Assembly (NCBI RefSeq): GCF_042427745.1
Contig: NZ_JBHMFA010000005.1
Direction: 5' to 3' (one strand)
Length of the DNA stretch: 64,000 nucleotides
Source: Algibacter miyuki
Lineage (GTDB): Bacteria > Bacteroidota > Bacteroidia > Flavobacteriales > Flavobacteriaceae
Below the pieces are notes generated by a model, which made no database searches, was not told the DNA's origin, and was given only the letters and a program-made list of their open reading frames with translations. Of the stretch, positions 9,750 to 20,800 are shown piece after piece. How positions within the stretch are numbered: position 1 is the stretch's first letter; the number at the start of each line of letters is the position of its first letter. The position numbers and the translations under genes were made by a program.

Positions 9750-10772
9750 ATGAAGGAACAAAATATTTATATCCTCGGAATTGAGTCGTCCTGCGATGAT
9801 ACTGCGGCTTCCGTGATACATAACGGAAAAATTTTAAGCAATGTTGTTGCTACCCAAAAAATACATGAAGAATTTGGTGGTGTAGTGCCAGAATTAGCTT
9901 CGCGCGCCCACCAACAAAACATTGTTCCGGTCGTAAGTCAAGCGCTAAAAAAAGCCAATATTAATAAAGAACAACTGCACGCAGTGGCCTTTACACGTGG
10001 CCCTGGGCTTATGGGAAGTTTATTGGTTGGCACATCGTTTGCGAAATCTCTAGCCTATGGTTTAAACATTCCGCTAATTGATGTAAACCATATGCAAGCT
10101 CATATTTTGGCACATTTTATAGATGAAGAAGGCTTTGAAAAACCACCTTTTCCGTTTCTGGCCATGACTATTTCTGGAGGGCATACACAAATTGTACGTG
10201 TAGATTCTTATTTTGAAATGACTGTTATTGGTGAAACCATCGATGATGCCGTAGGTGAAGCTTTTGATAAAAGTGGGAAAATTTTAGGTTTAGGCTATCC
10301 TGCAGGCCCAGAAATTGATAAACGCGCTAAACTCGGAAATCCGAAAGCTTTTAAATTTACAAAACCAAAAGTAGCTGGTTTAAACTTTAGTTTTTCAGGG
10401 TTTAAAACAGCTGTACTATATTTTATTCAGCGTGAAGTTAAGGCCAATCCTAATTTTATAGCAGAAAATTTAAATGATATTTGTGCTTCTATTCAATTTA
10501 CTATTATAGGTATTTTAATAGATAAGTTGAAATTAGCCACCAAAGAAACAGGTATAAAACATATTGCTATTGGCGGTGGTGTATCGGCCAATTCCGGGAT
10601 TAGACAAGCTTTAAAAGATGGTGAACAAAAATTTGGATGGACTACCTACGTACCTAAATTTGAGTTTACAACAGATAATGCAGCCATGATTGCTATTGTT
10701 GGTTATTTAAAATATTTAGATGGTGATTTTGCAGAACAAGATGTCGTAGCCTCTGCCCGATTAAAAATTTAA
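9750..10772 (+). CDS. tsaD: tRNA N6-adenosine threonylcarbamoyltransferase
   Basis: A 340-residue ASKHA-fold protein that transfers the threonylcarbamoyl group to A37 of ANN-decoding tRNAs, working with TsaB, TsaC and TsaE (not in this window). The N-terminus ILGIESSCDDTAA is diagnostic, the metal-binding histidines lie in NHMQAHILAH, and SGGHTQIV and the C-terminal TTDNAAMIA motif are present. Length is typical. Divergent from tamB, with the two promoters in the shared 100-170 bp. Confidence 0.97.
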   Translation: MKEQNIYILGIESSCDDTAASVIHNGKILSNVVATQKIHEEFGGVVPELASRAHQQNIVPVVSQALKKANINKEQLHAVAFTRGPGLMGSLLVGTSFAKSLAYGLNIPLIDVNHMQAHILAHFIDEEGFEKPPFPFLAMTISGGHTQIVRVDSYFEMTVIGETIDDAVGEAFDKSGKILGLGYPAGPEIDKRAKLGNPKAFKFTKPKVAGLNFSFSGFKTAVLYFIQREVKANPNFIAENLNDICASIQFTIIGILIDKLKLATKETGIKHIAIGGGVSANSGIRQALKDGEQKFGWTTYVPKFEFTTDNAAMIAIVGYLKYLDGDFAEQDVVASARLKI

Positions 10773-11118
10773 TTGTTTAGGTTGAATAAACAAAAACCAT
10801 ATGTTTTCTTCTGTATTTCAGCAATTAATGCAGCAATAAGCAGTACTTTTTTCTAAAAAAATCATGACAGTATGGTGTTCATCTATTATGATAACTAGTA
10901 TGTGATAACCTATTTTGATATCACTATTTTCACATCAATAATTTTATTTATTTGCTGTGCACTGACTTTTATTTATTCTAAAATAACATCATCCTAAAAC
11001 GCTGCTAGAACACTATAAATCAATACTTAAACAATAATTTATTGATAACTTTTTGTAAGTTCTTTCATATAAGAAACATTACCTTTAAATTTGAAGTCAA
11101 ACCAAACCCCCAAATCCT
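10773..11118. other. Intergenic stretch without a recognisable gene
   Basis: About 346 bp of AT-rich sequence between tsaD and the foldase gene. No reading frame of convincing quality and no clear hairpin terminator was seen; the only recognisable element is a -7 box at 11086-11093. Confidence 0.5.
11086..11093 (+). promoter_or_regulatory. -7 element upstream of the PPIase gene
   Basis: TAAATTTG, 25 nt before the ATG at 11119, the same spacing as at several other genes here. Confidence 0.5.
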
Positions 11119-11757
11119 ATGACAAAATCATTAATAGTGCTAGCCTTTATAGGCTTTTCTTGTTATGTAAACGCTCAAAAATCAATAGAAAAACAATTGG
11201 AAACGATTGAAACACCTGAGCAAATCGAAGCCTTTCTAGAATCTAAAAACTCTACAAAAAACAAACTCATTACTTTTAACGAAGAAAAACACAAAACAAG
11301 TTTAGCTAAAGAACTCTTAGGTTTACGCATTGGCGGAACCAAAGTAAACGAAAATCAATTTGAAAAAACGATTTACAAAGTTGTAGAGAAACATACAAAA
11401 TCTTACAATAGAATATCTTATATCTATTTAGATGGTACAAAATATAATTTAGAAGATTTAAACAATCTACGAGATAAAATTATATTCAAATTTAACCATG
11501 GTGCTCCTTTCGACTTTTTATCGAAGCAATATTCTATGGATGATAACGCTAATAAAGGTGGCGATTTAGGTTGGTTTTTAGAAAGTGACGTAGACCCCAT
11601 TTTTGCAAACGAAATAATTAATGGTAATCACGAATTAAATGATATTTTTACTATTGATATTCCCGAAAAAAATTGGTATTATGTGGTCTTGAAAACTTAC
11701 GATCCAAAAAACATTTCGGAAGTTGAAGTTTTAAAAATCGTTGAACCCAAAGCATAA
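11119..11757 (+). CDS. Secreted parvulin-type peptidylprolyl isomerase-like protein
   Basis: A 212-residue protein with a signal peptide (MTKSLIVLAFIGFSCYVNAQ). The C-terminal half, about residues 100-205, resembles a PpiC/parvulin domain: GAPFDFLSKQYS, then KGGDLGWFLESDVDPIFA, the usual parvulin G-D-L-G-W motif. It would assist folding of exported proteins in the periplasm. Residues 20-95 match no domain that I recognise. Its stop overlaps the rsmE start (TAATG), so it heads an operon with rsmE and the DUF4159 gene. Confidence 0.75.
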   Translation: MTKSLIVLAFIGFSCYVNAQKSIEKQLETIETPEQIEAFLESKNSTKNKLITFNEEKHKTSLAKELLGLRIGGTKVNENQFEKTIYKVVEKHTKSYNRISYIYLDGTKYNLEDLNNLRDKIIFKFNHGAPFDFLSKQYSMDDNANKGGDLGWFLESDVDPIFANEIINGNHELNDIFTIDIPEKNWYYVVLKTYDPKNISEVEVLKIVEPKA

Positions 11758-12464
11758 TGCAATTATTTTATAATTCCACAGTAAACGAGAACACCACACA
11801 ATTTTCTTTTGAAAAAGAAGAAAGCCGCCATATTGTAAAGGTTTTACGTAAACAAGTTGGCGATACATTACATATTACAAATGGTAAAGGTTGGTTGTTT
11901 TCAGCCGAAATTTCCATACCTAACATTAATAAATGTACAGCCGAAATAGTTTCAAAAACATTACAACCTAAAAGAAATTATAATCTACACTTAGCGGTTG
12001 CTCCAACAAAAATGAACGACCGCTACGAGTGGTTTCTAGAAAAAGCAACCGAAATAGGTATCGATAGTATTACGCCTATTTTTTGCGACCATAGCGAACG
12101 TAAAGTAATTAAAGCCGAACGTTTCGAACGTATTATACAATCGGCAGCCAAACAATCGTTAAGCTGTTATTTACCAGTTTTAAATAATGCTGTTTCCTTT
12201 AAAGACTTCATAAAACAAGACTTTTCAGGTAATCTTTTTATCGCACATTGTGAAGAAACAGATAAAAAATCGTTAAAAGGAGAACTCAAACCAAAGCAAG
12301 ACATCACGATTTTAATTGGCCCAGAAGGCGATTTTTCTGTTAAAGAAATAGAACAAGCGCTTCAAAATAAATTTATTCCTGTAACTTTGGGAGAAACGCG
12401 TTTACGCACTGAAACAGCTGCTATTGTGGCTTGCCATTCCGTAGCGTTTACAAACGAAATCTAA
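11757..12464 (+). CDS. rsmE: 16S rRNA (uracil-1498-N3)-methyltransferase
   Basis: A 235-residue SPOUT-class methyltransferase that methylates N3 of U1498 in 16S rRNA using S-adenosylmethionine. The knot motifs are ILIGPEGDFSVKEIE and the C-terminal LGETRLRTETAA, both diagnostic of RsmE; the N-terminal part fits the PUA-like RNA-binding domain. It overlaps the preceding gene by one base in TAATG, which suggests translational coupling. Confidence 0.95.
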   Translation: MQLFYNSTVNENTTQFSFEKEESRHIVKVLRKQVGDTLHITNGKGWLFSAEISIPNINKCTAEIVSKTLQPKRNYNLHLAVAPTKMNDRYEWFLEKATEIGIDSITPIFCDHSERKVIKAERFERIIQSAAKQSLSCYLPVLNNAVSFKDFIKQDFSGNLFIAHCEETDKKSLKGELKPKQDITILIGPEGDFSVKEIEQALQNKFIPVTLGETRLRTETAAIVACHSVAFTNEI

Positions 12465-12473
12465 AGTCCGAAA

Positions 12474-13121
12474 ATGGCTATAAAAATTAAATTGTCTGTT
12501 ATTTTATGTTTGCTCACCCTTTTTTGCTTTGCACAGAAAGTGGCCGTTTTAAAATATCAAGGCGGTGGCGATTGGTATGGTAACCCCACAGCATTGCCCA
12601 ATTTAGTTGCCTTTTGCAATAAAAACATAGATACTAAAATAAACCCAAAAACAGAAATTGTAGAAGTAGGCAGTACCGATATTTTTCAATATCCATTTTT
12701 ACATATGACGGGGCATGGCAACGTATTTTTTAATGAAACGGATGCTGAAAATCTAAGCAATTATTTAATTTCTGGTGGTTTTTTGCATATTGATGATAAT
12801 TACGGTATGCAACCTTATATTGTAAAGGAACTCAAAAAAGTATTTCCGAATAAAGATCTTATTGAACTTCCGGTAAATCATCCTATTTTTAATTCGGCTT
12901 ATAAATTCCCTAAAGGTTTACCCAAAATACATGAACACGACGGAAAACGTCCGCAAGCTTTTGGACTATTTAATAACGACAGACTCATTTTATTATTCAC
13001 CTTTGAAAGTGATTTAGGAGATGGTTGGGAAGACCCACAAATACATAACGACCCAGTAGATGTAAGAGAAAAAGCACTACAAATGGGAGCTAATATTATA
13101 AAATATGCTTTTGAGAATTGA
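12474..13121 (+). CDS. DUF4159 domain secreted protein
   Basis: A 215-residue protein with an N-terminal signal peptide (cleavage likely after LFCFAQ), followed by a single DUF4159 domain with the conserved segments MTGHGNV, GGFLHIDDNYG and an acidic aromatic C-terminal part (DLGDGWED). In Bacteroidota such genes are often near envelope or von Willebrand-type proteins; the biochemical role is unknown. It starts 9 nt after rsmE and probably belongs to the same transcript. Confidence 0.8.
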   Translation: MAIKIKLSVILCLLTLFCFAQKVAVLKYQGGGDWYGNPTALPNLVAFCNKNIDTKINPKTEIVEVGSTDIFQYPFLHMTGHGNVFFNETDAENLSNYLISGGFLHIDDNYGMQPYIVKELKKVFPNKDLIELPVNHPIFNSAYKFPKGLPKIHEHDGKRPQAFGLFNNDRLILLFTFESDLGDGWEDPQIHNDPVDVREKALQMGANIIKYAFEN

Positions 13122-13184
13122 ATAACAAAAAGTAAAAAACAAAGCATTTAACCGAATAAACATTTTAAATAAAAATAACTCAAA

Positions 13185-13694
13185 TTGCAACTCACCCACT
13201 ACACTACAAATTTCAACAAACGTATATTTCCTATAATTTTGGTTTGTGATAACGTTACCAACGCTCCAAATATTGGTAGTTTATTCAGAATTTCTGATGC
13301 TTTTGGTATTGAAAAACTAATACTTTGTGGTGAAAATATTTCGTTTGGTAGAAAAATGGCAAAGACATCTCGAGCCACAGAAAAAGTTGTAACTTATGAA
13401 GTTAATCAAGATGCTTTAGAAATTATTAAAGATTTAAAAAGTAAAAACTATCAGATTATTTCATTAGAAATTACAGATTCTAGCGAACCTATTCACAATG
13501 TTCAGTTTTCAACAAAAAAACCAATCGCCTTATTTATTGGTGATGAGAATTTTGGTGTTTCCGACGCTATTTTAAAACAATCCGACGCGGTTATTCATAT
13601 TGATATGTTCGGACAAAACAGTAGTATGAATGTGGTTCAAGCCACGAATATTGCTTTATATGAAATAACAAAACAAATTTCTGCTTCCCAATAA
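13185..13694 (+). CDS. TrmH (SpoU) family RNA methyltransferase
   Basis: A 169-residue SPOUT methyltransferase. The motifs are LVCDNVTNAPNIGSLFRISDA (motif 1), LFIGDENFGVSD (motif 2) and the knot motif SMNVVQATNIALYE (motif 3). These enzymes 2'-O-methylate tRNA or rRNA; the target is not evident. There is an in-frame stop at 13176 and no ATG before the conserved sequence, so translation must begin at the TTG at 13185. Short version without an N-terminal substrate-binding extension. Confidence 0.88.
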   Translation: MQLTHYTTNFNKRIFPIILVCDNVTNAPNIGSLFRISDAFGIEKLILCGENISFGRKMAKTSRATEKVVTYEVNQDALEIIKDLKSKNYQIISLEITDSSEPIHNVQFSTKKPIALFIGDENFGVSDAILKQSDAVIHIDMFGQNSSMNVVQATNIALYEITKQISASQ

Positions 13695-13762
13695 AATTCA
13701 GAAAATAGATATTATAAAAAGTACCTCTCAAAATTTCTCCCAAATAATATTATATTTACTTT

Positions 13763-14851
13763 ATGAATTCAAACACCATTTCCAACGGTATTTTAAAAGC
13801 CATAGGCATTGTTTTAGGCGTGGCGCTTACCTTATATTTTCTGTACAAAATACAATCGGTAATTGGCTACATTGCCATTGCCTCTGTTATTTCGCTTATT
13901 GGTCGCCCTATTGTACTGTTTTTAGAGCGTAAATTGAAGTTTAAAAACACCATTGCTGTGATTATAACTATGCTTGTTTTACTGGGCTTATTTCTTGGTT
14001 TAGTAGGCTTATTTATTCCTTTAGTGGTTAAGCAAGGACAAAATTTATCCCTTTTAAACATAGACCAATTACAAGATAATGTTGAACATTTATACCGCGA
14101 AATTATAAAGTATTTTGACTTACATCAAATCGATGTTGAACAATCACTTAAAGAATCTAATATATTATCAAAAATAAATTTCGCCATGATTCCCGATTTT
14201 TTAAACGCTATTATCAGTGGTTTAGGAAGTTTCAGTATTGGTCTATTTTCTGTACTATTTATATCTTTTTTCTTTTTAAAAGACAGTCATTTGTTCGCCA
14301 ATGGCATCCTTATTTTTATTCCAGATAACAAGGAATCTCGTTGGGAAAAATCGTCAACGCAAATAAAAGATTTACTGTCTCGTTATTTCGTAGGGCTTAT
14401 TTTTCAAATTCTAATCCTCTTTATCATTTACACTATTGGTTTACTTATTGTAGGTGTCGAAAACGCAATTGTTATTGCTTTTTTATGTGCCTTACTTAAC
14501 CTAATCCCCTATGTTGGGCCACTTATTGGTGCATTTTTAATGCTAACCTTAACTATGACCAGCAATTTAGACGAAAGTTTTAGCGAGGTTATTATGCCAA
14601 AAACATTTTGGGTATTTATCGTGTTTATGATAGGACAATTGGTTGATAATTTTGGCAGCCAACCCATTATATTTTCAAAAAGTGTAAAATCACATCCTTT
14701 AGAAATATTTTTAGTTATCTTAATTACCGGCATCCTGTTTGGCATTATTGGTTTAATCATTGCTGTACCTGCATACACTGCGATAAAAGTTATTCTAAAA
14801 GCTTTCTTATCAGAAAATCAAGTGGTAAAAAAGCTGACTAAAAATTTATAA
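13763..14851 (+). CDS. AI-2E (PerM/TqsA) family transporter
   Basis: A 362-residue integral membrane protein with about seven or eight hydrophobic segments and the family's characteristic soluble insert after the third one (around residues 95-155). The C-terminal motif region with NLIPYVGPLIGA and the ending GLIIAVPAYTAIKV are typical. Members export small molecules or act as Na+/H+ antiporters; the substrate cannot be inferred here. Its stop overlaps the following start (TAATG). Confidence 0.88.
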   Translation: MNSNTISNGILKAIGIVLGVALTLYFLYKIQSVIGYIAIASVISLIGRPIVLFLERKLKFKNTIAVIITMLVLLGLFLGLVGLFIPLVVKQGQNLSLLNIDQLQDNVEHLYREIIKYFDLHQIDVEQSLKESNILSKINFAMIPDFLNAIISGLGSFSIGLFSVLFISFFFLKDSHLFANGILIFIPDNKESRWEKSSTQIKDLLSRYFVGLIFQILILFIIYTIGLLIVGVENAIVIAFLCALLNLIPYVGPLIGAFLMLTLTMTSNLDESFSEVIMPKTFWVFIVFMIGQLVDNFGSQPIIFSKSVKSHPLEIFLVILITGILFGIIGLIIAVPAYTAIKVILKAFLSENQVVKKLTKNL

Positions 14852-16041
14852 TGCTTTTGAATATTTCCATTTTACATACCGAAATTCAAGAATTTATAGA
14901 TGCCAATTTAAAAACTGATGTCACTTCTATTTTACTAAAAGGCACAGCTTTTCCTTTGGTAGAAACCAGTACCATTATTGAACAAATAGAAGCGAAAACA
15001 CGTTGCGAAAAAAAGTTACCAACTTGGTTTAACGCCAAAAACATCTATTTTCCTAATAAATTAAATATTGAACAAACCTCTTCGGAAAAAACAGCAAAAC
15101 ACAAAGCCGATTTAATCACCGGAAAATCTATAATAGATTTAACAGGCGGTTTTGGAGTCGATTGTTTTTACTTTTCGAAACAATTTAAAACCGTTACACA
15201 TTGCGAAATTAATCCCAAACTATCAGAAATTGTAAACCATAATTACAAACAGTTAGGCGTTGAAAACATAAAAACTCTGGCCGTTGACGGTATGGCGTAT
15301 TTAAGTGAAACTAACGCAATTTATGATTGGATTTATATCGATCCATCGCGACGACACGATAGTAAAGGCAAAGTCTTCTTTTTAAACGATTGCTTGCCCA
15401 ATGTGCCACAATATTTAGATGTTTTATTCAGTCGTGCTAAAAACATCATGATTAAAACAGCACCTTTACTCGATTTATCGGTTGGCATAAGTGAATTAAA
15501 ACAAGTTAAAACCATTCAAATTGTAGCTTTAAATAATGAAGTTAAAGAATTACTGTGGATTTTAGAAGCTGAATTTTCAGGACAAACAACCATTGAAACT
15601 ATCAACCTAAAAAAAGATAAAAACGAAACCTTCAACTTTGTTTTAGATGAAGAAAAAACGATTGAATCTAACTATTCTAAGCCACTCACCTATTTATACG
15701 AGCCTAATTCGGCTATTTTAAAATCGGGAGCTTTTAATTCCATAGCGCTTCATTTTAACATTTTCAAGCTTCATAAACATTCTCATCTTTATACTAGTGA
15801 CGTCTTAATCGATTTTCCTGGTCGGGTTTTTAAAATTGAAAAAACACTTCAGTATAATAAAAAAGAAATCAAAAAACTTAGGCTTTCAAAAGCGAATATT
15901 ACCACGAGAAATTTCCCGGAAACGGTGCAAAATATTAGAAAAAAATTCAACATTAAAGACGGTGGTGAATTGTATTTATTTTTCACTACCGATATAGATA
16001 ACAATAAAGTGGTGGTTATTTCTAAACGAGTAAATTCTTAA
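14851..16041 (+). CDS. Class I SAM-dependent methyltransferase with THUMP-like domain
   Basis: A 396-residue protein. The central Rossmann-type methyltransferase domain begins near residue 92 with motif I DLTGGFGVDCFYFS, followed by the acidic motif HCEINPKL and the catalytic-type IDPSRR. The C-terminal third (about 320-394) resembles the THUMP-like domain, suggesting an RNA substrate. The target is unknown. Translationally coupled to the permease gene by a one-base overlap and ended by a bidirectional hairpin. Confidence 0.82.
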   Translation: MLLNISILHTEIQEFIDANLKTDVTSILLKGTAFPLVETSTIIEQIEAKTRCEKKLPTWFNAKNIYFPNKLNIEQTSSEKTAKHKADLITGKSIIDLTGGFGVDCFYFSKQFKTVTHCEINPKLSEIVNHNYKQLGVENIKTLAVDGMAYLSETNAIYDWIYIDPSRRHDSKGKVFFLNDCLPNVPQYLDVLFSRAKNIMIKTAPLLDLSVGISELKQVKTIQIVALNNEVKELLWILEAEFSGQTTIETINLKKDKNETFNFVLDEEKTIESNYSKPLTYLYEPNSAILKSGAFNSIALHFNIFKLHKHSHLYTSDVLIDFPGRVFKIEKTLQYNKKEIKKLRLSKANITTRNFPETVQNIRKKFNIKDGGELYLFFTTDIDNNKVVVISKRVNS

Positions 16042-16056
16042 AAAAATTAGAAAAAA

Positions 16057-16085
16057 AAAATCTCAGACCATAAGCCTGAGATTTT
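16057..16085. terminator. Bidirectional terminator between methyltransferase and susD
   Basis: A perfect 10-bp stem AAAATCTCAG/CTGAGATTTT with a 9-nt loop, preceded by an A-run and ending in T residues, placed between two converging genes. Confidence 0.85.
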
Positions 16086-16113
16086 CCATATTACCAATTT
16101 ATGAAATTGATAC

Positions 16114-17883
16114 TTAATTAATATACCCGAAATTTTGACTAATTTCAGCGGTTACATCGATAGTAGCCTGAGGAATAGCGTAAACTCTTAAATACGGCTC
16201 CGTAGTTGGTTTGGCTGTATAAGGCTCATCAAAAGTTCCAAAACGTATCATCTGTTTTCTACGATACATTTCCCAATACATTTCGAAACCAATTTCGTTA
16301 TATAATGTTGTTTCATCTAAAGAAGTAATAGCAACACCTGGCGCATTTCCGAAGAGTGCTTCACGCGTTCTACTTGTTCTTAACATATTGATATCGGCAA
16401 GCGCTAAAGCTGTTTCTCCGTTACGGAAATAAGCCTCTGCACGCATACAATACATACCTCCTAAACGGTATAGTGGCACATCTACGGCAGAGTTTCCGTT
16501 ACCGTAGTTAGGGTCGAATTCCCACTTAAAGTTACGTACACCACGATTAATTTGATCTTGAGAAAACACAGCTTCTACCGGGTTACTAAAATCTAAATCT
16601 GGAGTATAATCCATTGGTGTTGTCGTGTTTTTTTCCATGTACAATTTAGTGATTTCAATACGTCCATCGGCCGTCATGTTAAAACCACCTTTTCCGTCTA
16701 AAGTTGGGCCATACTGTTGCCCTACTTGTAAACCACGGTTAAAATGTACAAGTAACTTTCCGGTATCTGTTCTGGTATCTTCAGCAGGTACACTCCCTGT
16801 GGTTCCATCGTTCATAAACCAAGTACCATCACTATATTGGTAGTAACGGTGAAAACGAGGATCGTCATGATTTCCATCCCAAGTGTAGTAAAACTCAGGT
16901 TCTACGCAAGATCCGTTTGTACCACGATTATCTGGTGTTTGCTTTTGTGCACGCCCTGTAGACATGTATGCAAAATCGTTATCACTAGTACGTATGTTAT
17001 CATTTTCTTGAGCTACAGCAAAAATAATTTCAGAACCGCTGCCATTATCTATATCAAAATTCTTAAAATAGTTACTCTCTAAACTAAAGCTACCATCAAT
17101 TAATAATGATGTGTAATAAATAACTTTATCCATATCGTTACCATTATTATCTACAGCAGTTTCCGTAAAATTAAAACTAGAACTTGCATTATAACGATCT
17201 TTAAAAACAGCTCTATTTAAGTACATATCTGCCAATAATGCATAAGCCGCTTGTTTTGTAAAACGCCCATTATAGGTTTGTTGTTCACCTAAATTAACAA
17301 GGTTTGGTATAATACGTTCTACATCGGCAATAAGGTTATCAATTTCAGTTTCACCTTGAAGAATTTCTAAAGGCGCACCCGCTGTAAAAGGGTCTCTATA
17401 TGGCGCTTGATTAAATAAATCTAACGTATTGTAAACATATAAAGCCAATAAACCTTGAGCTTCTGCTAAAAACAAATCGTAATTTGCGTAATCTGGATTT
17501 TGCTCTAAAGACTCAATTGCAGTTAAGGTTTTAGTGATTCCGCTCGTTAAATTATTCCAAGTACCGGCAACTGCAGCATTGTTTGTTCCCCAAGTAAACT
17601 CGGTTAATGCACGCCATTTTCCACCATCGCCCCAGTCACTTCCTCGGGTTGGCAACATACACTCATCGGTTGGATATTCTTGCAAACCAAACACATTACC
17701 ATGATCGGTAAAGGTTCTATTTGCTAATTGACCGTAAGCCGCAGCCATGGCGCTTTCTGGGTTAGAGCTTTCTCCACCAATAACTTCGTCTATTACTTCT
17801 TCATTCAAATCTGTACAACTAAAAACGAGTGCACCAACCATGAATACGGAAGCTATTTTTGATATTTTATTTGAAATTTTCAT
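16114..17883 (-). CDS. SusD/RagB-family outer-membrane lipoprotein
   Basis: A 589-residue surface lipoprotein. The signal ends in a lipobox with Cys23 (ALVFSC), followed by acidic residues that may act as surface-export signal. The SusD N-terminal domain and the TPR-like C-terminal portion (LYRLGGMYCMRAEAYFRNG, ADINMLRTSR) are present. It captures a nutrient ligand at the cell surface and hands it to the partner SusC channel, whose stop is 3 nt upstream. No glycoside hydrolase, lyase or sulfatase flanks the pair, so the ligand is not known. Confidence 0.95.
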   Translation of the reverse strand: MKISNKISKIASVFMVGALVFSCTDLNEEVIDEVIGGESSNPESAMAAAYGQLANRTFTDHGNVFGLQEYPTDECMLPTRGSDWGDGGKWRALTEFTWGTNNAAVAGTWNNLTSGITKTLTAIESLEQNPDYANYDLFLAEAQGLLALYVYNTLDLFNQAPYRDPFTAGAPLEILQGETEIDNLIADVERIIPNLVNLGEQQTYNGRFTKQAAYALLADMYLNRAVFKDRYNASSSFNFTETAVDNNGNDMDKVIYYTSLLIDGSFSLESNYFKNFDIDNGSGSEIIFAVAQENDNIRTSDNDFAYMSTGRAQKQTPDNRGTNGSCVEPEFYYTWDGNHDDPRFHRYYQYSDGTWFMNDGTTGSVPAEDTRTDTGKLLVHFNRGLQVGQQYGPTLDGKGGFNMTADGRIEITKLYMEKNTTTPMDYTPDLDFSNPVEAVFSQDQINRGVRNFKWEFDPNYGNGNSAVDVPLYRLGGMYCMRAEAYFRNGETALALADINMLRTSRTREALFGNAPGVAITSLDETTLYNEIGFEMYWEMYRRKQMIRFGTFDEPYTAKPTTEPYLRVYAIPQATIDVTAEISQNFGYIN

Positions 17884-17886
17884 AAA

Positions 17887-20800
17887 TTATAATTTTAAAG
17901 TTGCACCAAGTAAAAATGATCTTGAAGAAGGATAAGTCGTGTAATCTATACCAATAGATTGATTTCCTCCAGAAGCACGCGGGCTGTTAACCAACGGATC
18001 GAATCCTGAATAATTAGTGATTGTAAAAAGGTTTTGTCCGCTAACGTAAAGGTTTAAACCTTGTAACCAAGTTATGTTAAGCGCATCGGTGTCTATAGAA
18101 TAACCAAGTCTCGCATTGTTTAAACGAATGAAATCTGATTTTTCTAAGTATAGTGTAGATAATTGTGGTTGGTTTGTAAAACTTGCACCATCATCATAAA
18201 ATTCAGACAATACATTTCTATCTGAAACAATATTGTTAATGTTTAATGCCAAGTTGGTGTTATTAACCAATAAACCTCCTGTTTGCCCAATAAAAGCAAG
18301 ACTTAAATCCCAACGTTTGTAGCTTAAGTTTGTATTTAAACCAAAGGTGAAATTTGGAAGTGCGCCTTCAAATATTTGACGATCTTCAGTATTAATAACG
18401 CTATCATTATTAAAATCTTCAAAAATATCGTTTCCATCAGCATCAAAACCTAAATGTTTCAGCATAAAGAAAGAACCAGCCTCGTATCCACTTTTATAGA
18501 TATTGGCAAAAACCCCAGATAATCCAGGACCTGCAACACTCCCTGAGTATAATTCTGATACTGGTAGATTTTGTATTTCATTATTTAAAGTTGCTCCGTT
18601 AACATCTACGCTCCATGAAAAATCTTCAGCATTAATAAGTTTACTACCTAAGGCAAACTCAAAACCTTTGTTTACAATTTTTCCATCGATGTTTTTCCAA
18701 ACCGTTGTAGTAGGACTTAATGGTTCCGAAGAAATATTTAAAATAGCATCGGTTGTCGTTTTATTATAATAATCTAAAGATCCGTAAAGCTTGTTGTTCC
18801 ATAAACTGAAATCTAAACCAACGTTTAATTGTTCTACAACTTCCCATTTTAAATCTGGGTTTGCCGTACGGTTTACAACAATTCCGTTTATTAAATTATA
18901 ATCGTCATACAAATAATAACCACCTGAAGCCGATTGCGAATAGCTGGCTTGAGTAATTTTATTCTGAACTTCTTGGTTACCCGTTTGCCCCCAACTCATT
19001 CTAAATTTTAATTGATCGATATCATCTACTTCACTAATAAAGTTTTCGTTATCTAAATTCCAACCTAAAGCAAACGATGGGAAATAACCATATTTATTAT
19101 TTTCGCCAAAACGTGTAGAACCATCCGCTCTTAAAGAAGCAGTAAGTAAATATTTATCATCAAAATTATAGTTTAATCTTCCAAAGTAAGATTGCAACTC
19201 ATTTCTTTGCGCATATCCACTAACGCCAGATTGCTCACCAGAATAACCAGGATCGTATTCAGGAGCTACTCCCGTACCTTTTTCATCTATACCTATTAAA
19301 GAAAATGTAGTTCCAGAGAAATCGAATTCTTGATAAGAGAACCCTCCTAAAACTTCAAACTTACTTTTATTTAAACCAAATCGGTAGGTTAAATAATGCT
19401 CCATTAAAACACTTTCAGACTCTAAATTATTCTGAACATAAGCACCATCTGGCGTTCTATCGGTAGCATTTGGATAAATAGTAGAATTTCTTTCGGAAAC
19501 CGAACGATCTATACCATAATTAAACTTGTATTCTAAACCATCTATAATTCTGAAGGAGGTTTCTAGATTTCCTAAAACACGTAGCGTTTGCGTATGGTCA
19601 TCATAAATATCCAACAAATACATGGGGTTATAATTTTGGTTTAGGTTGAAGTTGGTAAAATCGCCATCTTCAGTAAAAACAGGTTGTGTTGGGTTTGCCA
19701 TTAACGCATGAATAATTAATTGTCCATCCGATCCAGCATCTGCTCCATTTGGAACACCTGTTTCATTAATTTGACTGGCCGTTAAATTCACTTTAACCTT
19801 TAAACGTTTGTTGTCTAAAAACGACTCTTCAGCATTTAAACGTGCTGTTGTTCTTTTAAAACCACTCGTTTCAACAATACCTTCCTGATCCATAAAAGAT
19901 AAAGAGGTATAATAGTTTCCGCTGTCCGTCTTTTTAGCAAACGAAAAGTTGTTGTTTTTTGTTACTGCGCTGCGCAATAACTCCTCTTGCCAATCGGTAG
20001 ATCCACCATGATCGTAAGCTACATCGGTAATGGCGTTTCTGTATTCATCAGCCGATAACACGTTGGTCTTTTTAATAACAGAAGCTACACTTAAATAAGA
20101 ATCTACCGTAATAGACGCCTCTCCAGTTTTTCCTTTTTTAGTGGTGATAATTACAACACCATTAGAACCCCTAGCCCCGTAAATAGCGGCCGCCGATGCA
20201 TCTTTTAAAACGGTAATAGAAGCAATATCGCTAGTGTTTAAAAAGTTTAACGGGTTTTTAGCACTAGAACTACCCAAACCTACATTCGGGCTAGCAGCAC
20301 TAACGTTCTCGTTACTTAACGGTATACCATCCACCACAAATAATGGCGAACTACCACTACGAATAGACCCTACACCACGAATGGAAACATTAACACCTGC
20401 ACCCGGCTCGCCACTAGATTGTACAACGCGTACACCTGCAACTTTACCTTGGATTAAATTATCTGGAGAAACGTTAACCCCTTTTTTGAAATCGTCACTA
20501 GACAACTGAGTTACCGCTCCTGTTAAATCCTTTTTTGTTTGTTGTCCGTAGCCTACAATTAGAACTTCGTCTAACATCGCATTTAACGGCTTTAAATTAA
20601 TTTTTAAATTTTCGGATGTTACTTCAACATCCAAAGTTTCATAGCCTACAAAAGACACCTGAAGTGTTTGCCCTATAACGGCACTAATAGAAAAAACACC
20701 ATCAAAATCGGTAGAAGCTCCTGTTGAAGTTCCTTTTAAAATAATGGTAGCTCCAGGTAATGGCACGCCAGATTCGTCTAAAACAACACCCTTTATAGGG